Below are positions 14,935 through 21,741 of a stretch of DNA of 24,853 nucleotides, piece after piece. Source of the DNA: Bacteroidales bacterium UBA3724 (lineage in GTDB: Bacteria > Bacteroidota > Bacteroidia > Bacteroidales > P3). The position numbers and the translations under genes are program-made. How positions within the stretch are numbered: the first letter of the stretch is position 1; each line of letters starts with the position of its first letter. The stretch is taken from NCBI GenBank assembly GCA_002371315.1, contig DFHL01000031.1, positions 1 through 24,853 of the forward strand, read 5' to 3'. The notes beneath the pieces are model-generated. The model searched no databases. It was not told the DNA's origin and saw nothing but the letters and a program-made list of their open reading frames with translations.

Positions 14935-16212
14935 ATGGACGATTGTATCCGTCGGCAAATACGTGAACTGATTCAGCGCGAGGTTGTTGTCGCCACAGGC
15001 TGTACCGAGCCGGGCGCCGTGGCTCTTGCCGTTGCCAAGGCTCGCGAGACGCTGGGCGCAATGCCCGACAGCACGCAGCTGCTGCTGAGCAAAAATGTTT
15101 TCAAGAACGCTATGGGCGTGGGCATTCCCGGCACGGGGATGATTGGCCTGCCCATCGCTGTGGCTATCGCGCTGACGGCCGGCGACTCGAGCCGCCAGCT
15201 GGAGGTGCTGACGGTGCCCGAGGAGGCTGTGAAAAACGCCAAAGCCTGGCTGGCCAACAACGGCGGCAGCATCAGCATCGGCCTCAAGGAACGCTGCGAG
15301 GACAAGCTGTACATCGAGTGCATCTGCACCAAGGGCAGCGACAGCGCTACGGCCGTCATCTCGAAGCGGCACACCAACTTTGTATATGTGGAGCGCAACG
15401 GCAACATCCTTGTCGACAATGAGAAAGCCTGCACCGGCAGCGATGCCGACAGCTGCTGCGACCCCTGCCTGACGGAGCGCATCGTTTTTGACTATGCCAC
15501 CACGGCGCCCATCGACGAGCTGGCCTTTATCCGCGACACCGTTGCGCTGAACAGCGCCGCGGCCACCGAGGGCCTGAAGGGCTATGGCCTCAATACGGGG
15601 CGCATACTGATGGAGAACGCCGATGGCGACATTGTCCACACCGTCATTGCCCGTACCGTGGCGGCCTCCGACGCCCGTATGGACGGCTGCACGCTGCCTG
15701 TCTACAGCAACAGCGGAAGCGGCAACCAGGGCATCGCCTGCACGTTGCCTGTCTATGAGTATGGACGTGCCAAGGGCTTAGACGACGAACAGGTGACGAG
15801 GGCGCTGATTTTGAGCCATCTGACTTCAATCTACATCAAGCGCGGCATCGGCCGTCTGTCGGCCTTGTGCGGCATCGTGAATGCGTCGATTGGTGTTTCG
15901 TCGGGCATCACCTACCTGCACGGCGGCAGCTACGACCAGGTGTGCTTTGCCATCAAGAATATGATCAACACGCTGGCGGGAATGGTGTGCGACGGCGCCA
16001 AGCCGTCCTGCGCCCTCAAGATGTCGACGGGCCTTTACAGTGCCTTTGTCAGCGCCGAGCTGGCGTTGCACGACAAGGTGGTCGACGCCTGCGACGGCCT
16101 GTCGGAGAGGGACATAGACTACTCGATTCGCAATCTGGGCCGCCTCGGCAACGAGGGTATGGACCAGACCGACGATGTGGTGCTCGACATTATGACCCAC
16201 AAGCACCAGTAG
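14935..16212 (+). CDS. UPF0597 family protein (L-cysteine desulfidase / L-serine dehydratase-like)
   Basis: A 425-residue cytoplasmic protein of the UPF0597 family, whose E. coli member CyuA (YhaM) degrades cysteine to pyruvate, ammonia and sulfide using an Fe-S cluster. Visible landmarks are C23 in ATGCTEPGAVALA, the glycine-rich SNSGSGNQGI at 259-267, C312 in RLSALCG, and C352 and C359 in CDGAKPSCALK. C23 with C312/C352/C359 are the likely [4Fe-4S] ligands (family knowledge). An additional Cys cluster at residues 166-178 (C166, C174, C175, C178) lies in a variable loop and may be a local feature. The ATG at 14935 follows a repeat directly, with no Shine-Dalgarno. Probably expressed with the deoxyhypusine-synthase-like gene. 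The substrate (Cys or Ser) is uncertain. Confidence 0.88.
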   Translation: MDDCIRRQIRELIQREVVVATGCTEPGAVALAVAKARETLGAMPDSTQLLLSKNVFKNAMGVGIPGTGMIGLPIAVAIALTAGDSSRQLEVLTVPEEAVKNAKAWLANNGGSISIGLKERCEDKLYIECICTKGSDSATAVISKRHTNFVYVERNGNILVDNEKACTGSDADSCCDPCLTERIVFDYATTAPIDELAFIRDTVALNSAAATEGLKGYGLNTGRILMENADGDIVHTVIARTVAASDARMDGCTLPVYSNSGSGNQGIACTLPVYEYGRAKGLDDEQVTRALILSHLTSIYIKRGIGRLSALCGIVNASIGVSSGITYLHGGSYDQVCFAIKNMINTLAGMVCDGAKPSCALKMSTGLYSAFVSAELALHDKVVDACDGLSERDIDYSIRNLGRLGNEGMDQTDDVVLDIMTHKHQ

Positions 16213-16287
16213 CCTGAAAGTGCGGAAGGGGGAGATGGGCCTCGGGAATGCGATTCTGACTGGCCCTTGGAAATAGACGAGGAAAGT

Positions 16288-16344
16288 TTGTTGAAAAAAA
16301 AAGCCGTCAGGTTGGCTCTATTTGAAAAAAATAATGTAATTTTG
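16288..16344 (+). promoter_or_regulatory. Promoter region of the DUF3276-parAB cluster
   Basis: TAATTTTG at 16337-16344 matches TAnnTTTG; a TTGG at 16312-16315 is a loose -33 candidate with a long spacer. TTGTTGAAAAAAA at 16288-16300 is an A-tract motif also seen at other promoters in this window. The start would be near 16348, giving a leader of about 22 AT-rich bases. The spacer 16213-16287 shows nothing else that I recognise. Confidence 0.55.
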
Positions 16345-16370
16345 CCAATTCAAATTTAATAATTAAAGAT

Positions 16371-16712
16371 ATGGATTTTAACAGTAACAGAACGAAAGAA
16401 GAGTTGTATTCACAGTCCATTAGTGCGGGTAAGCGCAAGTATTTTTTCGATGTGAAGGAGACACGCGGCGGCGACAAATTCATCGTTATAGCCGAAAGCC
16501 GCAAACTTTTTGACAACAACACTGGCAATTTCTATTTCGAGAAAAACAAGATGTTCCTCTACAAGGAGGATTTTGAGAAGTTCCAGAAGGGGCTCAGCAA
16601 TGCCATCAGCTTCATCGAGACGGGCATCATTCCTGAAGACGACGCTGCCGCCAACGAAGGCGAGACCGCTGTGCCGACAAGCGACGACATCGAGGACATT
16701 TTCAACATCTGA
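16371..16712 (+). CDS. DUF3276 family PUR-like nucleic-acid-binding protein
   Basis: A 113-residue protein of the DUF3276 family, Bacteroidota proteins related to the eukaryotic PUR-alpha fold, which bind single-stranded nucleic acid as dimers. The conserved body is SISAGKRKYFFDVKETRGGDKF ... IVIAESRKLFDNN ... FEKNKMFLYKEDFEKFQKGL, covering residues 16-84 as one PUR-type unit; the tail is acidic (EDDAAANEGE, DDIEDIF). Cellular function is not established. It is 52 bp ahead of parA and may be transcribed with it. Confidence 0.9.
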   Translation: MDFNSNRTKEELYSQSISAGKRKYFFDVKETRGGDKFIVIAESRKLFDNNTGNFYFEKNKMFLYKEDFEKFQKGLSNAISFIETGIIPEDDAAANEGETAVPTSDDIEDIFNI

Positions 16713-16713
16713 A

Positions 16714-16729
16714 GTCAGAACAGTCTGAC
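16714..16729. other. Small stem-loop between DUF3276 gene and parA
   Basis: GTCAGA and TCTGAC form a perfect 6-bp stem around ACAG, starting two bases after the stop codon. No T run follows, so it is more likely an attenuator or mRNA-processing feature than a full terminator; function unknown. Confidence 0.4.
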
Positions 16730-16764
16730 ATACAATCATTCTAAAAAAAGAACATCCATAAACT

Positions 16765-17553
16765 ATGGGTAAAATAATTTCGATAGCCAACCAGAAAGGG
16801 GGCGTGGGCAAGACAACCACGGCCACCAACCTCTCTGCTTCGTTGGCTGTGCTGGAATACAAAGTGCTGCTGATCGACGCTGACCCGCAGGCCAACGCCA
16901 CGTCGGGTCTTGGCGTCAACCCTGAGGCTGTGGAGCCAAGTGCATACGAGTGTTTCCTCGGACAGGCTGCTGCCAAGGACTGCATTGTCGAGACCGAGAC
17001 ACCCAACCTGTTCCTGCTGCCGACACGCATCGACTTGGTGGGTGCCGAGATTGACCTGGTCAACGAAAAGCAGCGTGAATTCTACATCTCCAAGGCTCTG
17101 GAGCCCATACGTGACGACTTCGATTTCATCATCATCGACTGCTCGCCGTCGCTGGGACTTATCACCATCAACGCCCTGACGGCGTCCGATTCGGTGATAA
17201 TTCCTATTCAGAGTGAGTATTTTGCCCTTGAAGGCCTTGGCAAGCTGCTCAACACGATTCGCATCGTGCAGACCCGCCTCAACCCGAAGCTGTCGATTGA
17301 GGGTCTGCTGATTACGATGTACGACTCGCGCCTGCGCCTGGCTCGCCAGGTGGTGGAGGATGTGCGCGGCCATTTCAAGCAGATGGTCTTCGACACGCTC
17401 ATCTATCGCAACACCAAGCTGGCCGAGGCTCCGAGCTATGGCCGCTCGATCATTATGCACGACGCTACCTGTTCGGGCGCTATCAACTACCTGAACCTGG
17501 CCAACGAGATTTTGCGTCGCAACGGGATGGAGAAGACAGCGAAAAGCAAGTGA
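16765..17553 (+). CDS. parA: Chromosome partitioning ATPase ParA/Soj
   Basis: A 262-residue Walker-type ATPase that, bound to the nucleoid, moves ParB-parS complexes apart. The deviant Walker A KGGVGKTT spans residues 11-18 with the signature lysine K11. LLIDADPQANATSGLG and IIIDCSPSLGL are the A' and Walker B motifs. It lacks the N-terminal helix-turn-helix of plasmid type Ia ParA, which fits a chromosomal Soj-type protein. parB begins about 20 bases after its stop codon. Confidence 0.96.
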   Translation: MGKIISIANQKGGVGKTTTATNLSASLAVLEYKVLLIDADPQANATSGLGVNPEAVEPSAYECFLGQAAAKDCIVETETPNLFLLPTRIDLVGAEIDLVNEKQREFYISKALEPIRDDFDFIIIDCSPSLGLITINALTASDSVIIPIQSEYFALEGLGKLLNTIRIVQTRLNPKLSIEGLLITMYDSRLRLARQVVEDVRGHFKQMVFDTLIYRNTKLAEAPSYGRSIIMHDATCSGAINYLNLANEILRRNGMEKTAKSK

Positions 17554-17573
17554 GCATAGAAAGAGATAACGTT

Positions 17574-18458
17574 ATGACAACAAAGAAAAAAACTACCGGC
17601 CTTGGACGTGGACTGGGCTCGATTCTGCCTGATGTGGACATCGATGCCGCTATGGGCAAGAGCAACCTGACCACGGCCATTACTACCATACCCCTCGACA
17701 GCATCGAGGCCAATCCTTTCCAGCCCCGCAAGGAATTTGACCAGGAGGCTCTTGACGAACTGGCTCAATCTATCCGCCAGCAGGGGGTCATTACGCCCAT
17801 CACGGTGCGCCAGATGCCGACGGGCAAATACCAGCTTATTGCCGGCGAACGCCGCCTGCGCGCTTCGCAGATTGCTGGCCTGAAGGAGATACCTGCCTAC
17901 ATCCGCATCGCCACCGACACGCAGATGATGGAGATGGCGCTGGTGGAGAACATACAGCGCGAGAACCTCAATGCAATGGAGATTGCCTTTTCGTACAACG
18001 CCCTCATCGAGGAGTGCCAGCTGACACACGAGCAGCTGAGCGAGAAGGTGGGCAAGAACCGTTCGACGATTACCAACTATCTGCGTCTGCTGAACTTGCC
18101 GTCGGAAACGCAGCTGGCTCTCAGCACCGACCAGATCAGTATGGCGCACGCCCGCTGTCTGGTCAACATCGAGGATACGGACACGCATCTGGCTCTGCTG
18201 CACGACATCATCAACAAGCAGCTGTCGGTGCGCCAGACCGAGCAGCTGGTCAAGGAGATGGCCAAACCCAAGCCTGCCGCTGCGCCTCGCCACAAGGACG
18301 ACCTGCCCGAGGCACACGCCGCTTCGCGCTCGGCGCTGAAGCAGTACCTGCAGTCGGAGGTCGACATCAAGCGCAGCCGCCGCGGCAAAGGCACGCTTAC
18401 AATCCATTTCAACAGCGACAAGGACTTTGAACGTATCATCAAACTGATTGAAAAGTAA
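17574..18458 (+). CDS. parB: Chromosome partitioning protein ParB/Spo0J
   Basis: A 294-residue CTP-dependent DNA clamp that loads at parS. The N-terminal GLGRGLGSIL (9-18) is the ParA-stimulating segment; the CTPase domain has NPFQPRKEF (47-55), GERRLRA (91-97) and ENIQRENLN (125-133); the helix-turn-helix LTHEQLSEKVGKNRSTITNYL is at about 150-170; the C-terminal dimerisation domain starts near residue 255. I chose the ATG at 17574, since homologues begin just before the GLGRGL motif; an alternative GTG at 17550 overlaps the parA stop. I found no parS-like 16-bp palindrome in the window. Confidence 0.95.
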   Translation: MTTKKKTTGLGRGLGSILPDVDIDAAMGKSNLTTAITTIPLDSIEANPFQPRKEFDQEALDELAQSIRQQGVITPITVRQMPTGKYQLIAGERRLRASQIAGLKEIPAYIRIATDTQMMEMALVENIQRENLNAMEIAFSYNALIEECQLTHEQLSEKVGKNRSTITNYLRLLNLPSETQLALSTDQISMAHARCLVNIEDTDTHLALLHDIINKQLSVRQTEQLVKEMAKPKPAAAPRHKDDLPEAHAASRSALKQYLQSEVDIKRSRRGKGTLTIHFNSDKDFERIIKLIEK

Positions 18459-18459
18459 T

Positions 18460-18491
18460 TAGTGAATAGTGAAATGTGAGTTGTGATAAGA
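18460..18491. repeat. Half copy of the GTGA-type repeat
   Basis: Units TAGTGAAT, AGTGAAAT, GTGAGTT and GTGATAAG follow the parB stop in one orientation only. The first 25-30 bases closely resemble the left end of the element at 4407. No inverted arm follows. Confidence 0.55.
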
Positions 18492-18503
18492 ATCTTTAAA
18501 TAT

Positions 18504-19133
18504 ATGAATATAATAAAAAGAGTGGGGCTGCTTTGCCTTACTCTTTTTTCTGTTCTTTGGGCCGGCAATGCTGTAGCGCAAAACGATACCGTTTTGTCGA
18601 ATAGGCAGGGCAGGGCAGAGGGCACGGTGCATACCGTTGCTGTCGAAAAGCCGCACAGTGCCAAGAAAGCGCTGATACTGTCGGCCGTGTTGCCAGGCGC
18701 CGGCCAGGTCTACAACGGCCAGGCCTGGAAGATTCCCATCATCTATGCCGGTCTTGGCGGCGTGGCCTACTACACCTACAGCAACTACACGCAGATGAAA
18801 CTCTACAAGGACGAGTACCTCTATCGTGTCAACAACGACGGTGCGACGCTGCATCCCGACGACTATGACATATCGGGCGCGCCAACGTCGAACATATACA
18901 ACCTCTACGAGGATTACAACAAAACGTTCCAGCTGTCGGTCATCATCGCCGCTGCCGTCTATGGCCTCAATCTGCTTGATGCCTACGTCTTTGGCCACCT
19001 CTACGACTTCCAGATTACCGACGACCTGACGCTGAACGTCGCCCCCGAGCTGCTGCCTTACAACAAAATCGGCGGCACCTTCGGCACCGGCCTCGGCTTT
19101 GCCCCTGCGGCAGGCATAAGGCTGAGGTTCTGA
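18504..19133 (+). CDS. DUF5683 family membrane/secreted protein
   Basis: A 209-residue protein of the DUF5683 family, usually found next to parAB in Bacteroidota. It has a signal peptide (MNIIKRVGLLCLTLFSVLWAG, cleavage near NAVA/QN), then the family core SAKKALILSAVLPGAGQVYNGQ with a glycine-rich turn and two hydrophobic stretches (IPIIYAGLGGVAYYTY; LSVIIAAAVYGLNLLDAYV), ending in barrel-like strands (FGTGLGFAPAAGIRLRF). Function unknown; the conserved position after parB suggests a cell-envelope or division link, which is inference. I chose ATG 18504 over the GTG at 18483, which lies inside a repeat. Confidence 0.85.
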   Translation: MNIIKRVGLLCLTLFSVLWAGNAVAQNDTVLSNRQGRAEGTVHTVAVEKPHSAKKALILSAVLPGAGQVYNGQAWKIPIIYAGLGGVAYYTYSNYTQMKLYKDEYLYRVNNDGATLHPDDYDISGAPTSNIYNLYEDYNKTFQLSVIIAAAVYGLNLLDAYVFGHLYDFQITDDLTLNVAPELLPYNKIGGTFGTGLGFAPAAGIRLRF

Positions 19134-19176
19134 TTTCAAAATGATTGGTGCGTAGGCGCCTTGCCTGCAAAATAAA

Positions 19177-19197
19177 ACGCAGGTTTGAGGCCTGCGT
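19177..19197. terminator. Stem-loop in the convergent DUF5683 / S4-protein spacer
   Basis: ACGCAGG and CCTGCGT form a perfect 7-bp stem around TTTGAGG, between two convergent genes. The - strand continues with TTTTATTTT, the expected T-rich tail for the minus-strand gene; the + strand has no T run. Probably terminates hslR-like transcription. Confidence 0.6.
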
Positions 19198-19223
19198 AAC
19201 ATATTTGCTGTCCTAAAACGCGA

Positions 19224-19598
19224 CTATTTGTATTTGAACTCTTCTATTTCGCGGCGGTCGCGTTTGGTGGGGCGGCCGGCGCCGCGGTCGCGATGCTCGA
19301 AGCCGTATTGGCGTGCCATCTGTATGCGCTCATATTCCTCGGGCGGCGTGAGGTCGGTGAGGTAGTTCTCTACCAGCTTTGCGCCGACGCGGTTGGCAAG
19401 CAGTTCCTTGACCTGCACGGTGCGGTGCGTCTGCTCGATGTTGAGCTCGTAGATTTCGCCGACGCTGATTTCGTGCGACGGCTTGACGGGCAGCCCGTTA
19501 AGTTTGACGCGCCCCGACCGGCAGGCGTCGGTGGCGATGCTGCGCGTCTTGTAGAGGCGCACCGCCCAAAGGTATTTGTCTATTCGAATATCGCTCAT
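19224..19598 (-). CDS. S4-domain RNA-binding protein, Hsp15-like
   Basis: A 124-residue protein with an S4 RNA-binding domain in residues 3-50 (RIDKYLWAVRLYKTRSIATDACRSGRVKLNG) and the Hsp15-type continuation (VKPSHEISVGEIYEL), ending in a very basic tail (DRGAGRPTKRDRREIEEFKYK). Hsp15 binds free 50S subunits carrying a nascent chain, helping recycle stalled ribosomes. It lies downstream of der with a 188-bp repeat-rich spacer and probably belongs to the same transcript; both act on ribosomes. Confidence 0.9.
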   Translation of the reverse strand: MSDIRIDKYLWAVRLYKTRSIATDACRSGRVKLNGLPVKPSHEISVGEIYELNIEQTHRTVQVKELLANRVGAKLVENYLTDLTPPEEYERIQMARQYGFEHRDRGAGRPTKRDRREIEEFKYK

Positions 19599-19603
19599 TT
19601 ATA

Positions 19604-19682
19604 ACTGAGATGTGAGAACGGAGAACTGAGATGTGAAAACGGAGAAGTGAGAACTGAGATGTGAGAACTGAGATGTGATATT
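19604..19682. repeat. Tandem ACTGAGATGTGAGAACGGAG repeat
   Basis: About five degenerate copies of GAACTGAGATGTGA with spacers (GAACGGA, AAACGGAGAAGT) lie directly upstream of the S4-protein gene. Units are partly 16-19 bp long, built from shorter GTGAGAAC-like words. One orientation only. Confidence 0.7.
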
Positions 19683-19708
19683 GATTGCGTCAGCTTCGTC
19701 CAATTCGC

Positions 19709-19727
19709 GATTCCGCTTGGCGGAATC
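19709..19727. other. Hairpin downstream of der
   Basis: GATTCCGC and GCGGAATC form a perfect 8-bp stem with a three-base loop (TTG), about 60 bases past the der stop. It is not followed by a T run on the - strand; it may protect the der 3' end or be a small repeat. Confidence 0.5.
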
Positions 19728-19786
19728 CTAATTTAGACAGCAATTCGATTAATTCGTTAAATTCGCAATTGAAATATGGGAGTCGT

Positions 19787-21094
19787 TTATTTTGCGCGGA
19801 AATAGATGTTCATCGGCACGCCGTGGAAGTCCCACATTTCGCGCATACGGTTCTCGACATAGCGGCGGTAGGGGTCGCGCACGTACTGCGGCAGGTTGCA
19901 GAAGAAGACAAACTGCGGGTAGGGGGTCGGCAGCTGGGTGATGTATTTGATCTTGACCCATTTGCCTTTGACGCTGGGTGGCGGGTTCTGCTCCTTGACG
20001 ATGGGCAGCAGGGCGTCGTTCAGCTCCGAGGTGCTGATTTTGCGGCTGCGTGCCTCGTAGACTTGGCGTGCCGTTTCGAGCACCTTGTAGATGCGCTGCT
20101 TGTTGATGACCGAGGTGAAGATGATTGGCACATCGGTAAAAGGCGCGATGCGCTCGCGGATCAGCTCTTCGTATTCCTTGTGCGTGTTGTTGTCCTTCTC
20201 GATGAGGTCCCATTTGTTGACCACGATGACCACACCTTTGTGGTTGCGTTGTACAAGGCCGAAGATGTTCAGGTCCTGCTGCTCAAGGCCTTGCGATGCG
20301 TCGAGCATCAGGATGCAGACGTCGCTGGCCTCGATGGCACGCACCGAGCGCAGGACGGAGTAGAACTCCAGGTCCTCACTGACCTTCTGCTTCTTTCGCA
20401 GTCCGGCGGTGTCGACAAAATTGAAGTCGAAGCCGAACAGGTTGTAGTGCGTCAGTATCGAGTCGCGCGTGGTGCCAGCGATGGGCGTTACTATATTGCG
20501 TTCCTGACCTGTGATGGCGTTGATGAACGACGACTTGCCCACGTTGGGGCGTCCCACCACGGCGATGCGCGGAAGGGTGTCCTCAGCCTCTTCCTCGCCC
20601 TCGTCGAAGTCGGCCACCACGGCATCGAGCAGGTCGCCCGTGCCGCTGCCGGTGATGCCCGCAATGGGGTATAGCTCGCCGAGACCGAGGGCGTAGAATT
20701 CGCCTATGGTCTCCTGGCGTGCCGCCGTGTCGCACTTGTTGACGACCAGCATCACCTTCTTCGTGCATCGGCGCAGCATATCGGCCACGTCCTCGTCCAT
20801 CGGGGTCAGGCCTTCCTTGGCGTCGACGAGGAAGAGGATAACATCGGCCTCGTCGATGGCCAGGGCCACCTGCTTGCGTATCTCGACTTCAAATTCGTCG
20901 TCGCCACCCATAACGTATCCGCCGGTGTCGATGACAGAAAAGTGTTTGCCGTTCCAGTCGCTGTGGCCGTACTGGCGGTCGCGCGTCACGCCCGATGTCT
21001 CATCGACTATGGCTTTGCGTTCTTCTATCAGGCGGTTGAAAAGAGTTGATTTGCCCACATTGGGACGTCCTACAATAGCTACTATATTTGACAC
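19787..21094 (-). CDS. der: GTPase Der (EngA)
   Basis: Double-GTPase ribosome assembly factor of 435 residues acting on the 50S subunit. First G domain: GRPNVGKS 9-16, DTGG 56-59, NKCD 119-122. Second: GRPNVGKS 181-188, DTAG 228-231, NKWD 293-296. A KH-like C-terminal domain follows (about 355-435). An acidic linker (DEGEEEAED) joins the two G domains. Length and order match the family. The 254-bp upstream spacer holds a long GGGTTTGA-type array and no TAnnTTTG match, so transcription may come from the lipoprotein operon promoter. Confidence 0.97.
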   Translation of the reverse strand: MSNIVAIVGRPNVGKSTLFNRLIEERKAIVDETSGVTRDRQYGHSDWNGKHFSVIDTGGYVMGGDDEFEVEIRKQVALAIDEADVILFLVDAKEGLTPMDEDVADMLRRCTKKVMLVVNKCDTAARQETIGEFYALGLGELYPIAGITGSGTGDLLDAVVADFDEGEEEAEDTLPRIAVVGRPNVGKSSFINAITGQERNIVTPIAGTTRDSILTHYNLFGFDFNFVDTAGLRKKQKVSEDLEFYSVLRSVRAIEASDVCILMLDASQGLEQQDLNIFGLVQRNHKGVVIVVNKWDLIEKDNNTHKEYEELIRERIAPFTDVPIIFTSVINKQRIYKVLETARQVYEARSRKISTSELNDALLPIVKEQNPPPSVKGKWVKIKYITQLPTPYPQFVFFCNLPQYVRDPYRRYVENRMREMWDFHGVPMNIYFRAK

Positions 21095-21104
21095 GATCTT
21101 TTGT

Positions 21105-21260
21105 TTGAGAGTTAAAGAGAGTTTGAGAGTTAAAGGGTTTGAGGGTTTGAGAGGTAAAGGGTTTGAGGGTTTGAGGGTTTGAGGGTTTGAGGGTTAAAGA
21201 GTTTGAGAGTTAAAGGGTTAAAGGGTTTGAGAGTTAAAGGGTTAAAGGGTTTGAGGGATA
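21105..21260 (+). repeat. Telomere-like GGGTTTGA/GGGTTAAA tandem array with G-quadruplex potential
   Basis: About twenty 8-bp units alternate between GGGTTTGA, GGGTTAAA and single-base variants (GAGTTTGA, GAGTTAAA). GGG tracts recur exactly 8 bp apart at 21159, 21167, 21175, 21183 and 21191, so four or more G3 tracts with five-base loops lie in a row, meeting the usual quadruplex pattern on the + strand, which is the template for der. Confidence 0.9.
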
Positions 21261-21305
21261 ATAGTATTAGTTCTCGTTTATTGTTTAAGTGGTGCCGCGG
21301 CAGCC

Positions 21306-21350
21306 ACTAACGCATTTACGCATTAACACATTAACACATTCACGCATTTC
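21306..21350. repeat. Tandem ACGCATT/ACACATT array
   Basis: Units ACGCATTT, ACGCATTA, ACACATTA, ACACATTC and ACGCATTTC follow each other up to the stop codon of the small lipoprotein gene. They resemble the array in front of recG (10490-10524 on the - strand). Confidence 0.7.
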
Positions 21351-21711
21351 ATTCCGGGTCTTCGTCGACGGAAAGCAGGATGACTTCAGGCAGGTCGTTG
21401 TCGATGATGCCGAAACAGTTGAGGGCGGCATAGCTTTCCGTCAGGTAGGCCACGCCGTAGATGGTGTCGCCGTCCTTGAGCAGACGCGAGGCGCGGTAGG
21501 CCATCACGGCGTTCTGATAGGTGCCGTCGGCGCCGGTATAGGCCTTGCCGATGCTGTCGGGCGATAGAATATTGATAACGTAGCCTATCTGCGACGACGA
21601 GCACATCTTGCCGCCGACGACCTTGCCTGTGAAGCGGAACTCGTCGATGTCGCGATTGCAGGCGACGGCAAGCATCGCCGCTGCCAGAGCTAAAAACAAT
21701 ATTTTCTTCAT
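21349..21711 (-). CDS. Small hypothetical lipoprotein
   Basis: A 120-residue predicted lipoprotein: MKKILFLALAAAMLAVAC, with the acylated cysteine at residue 18, followed by RDIDEF and a compact, beta-rich domain (FRFTGKVVGGKMC ... IGYVINILSPDSIGKAYTG ... DTIYGVAYLTESYAAL). I do not recognise the family. It lies 30 bp downstream of the DUF5723 gene, so it is very probably its co-transcribed partner at the envelope. Confidence 0.75.
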   Translation of the reverse strand: MKKILFLALAAAMLAVACNRDIDEFRFTGKVVGGKMCSSSQIGYVINILSPDSIGKAYTGADGTYQNAVMAYRASRLLKDGDTIYGVAYLTESYAALNCFGIIDNDLPEVILLSVDEDPE

Positions 21712-21741
21712 CCTTGTGCTTATATTAGAGGTGTTGCGTTT

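Noticed and set aside
16714..16764. parS or regulatory operator upstream of parA
   Set aside because: The palindrome GTCAGA/TCTGAC is only 6 bp with a loop and does not resemble the TGTTnCACGTGnAACA consensus.
17550..18458. GTG start at 17550 for parB
   Set aside because: It overlaps the parA stop and adds eight residues before the usual N-terminus; the ATG at 17574 fits homologues better.
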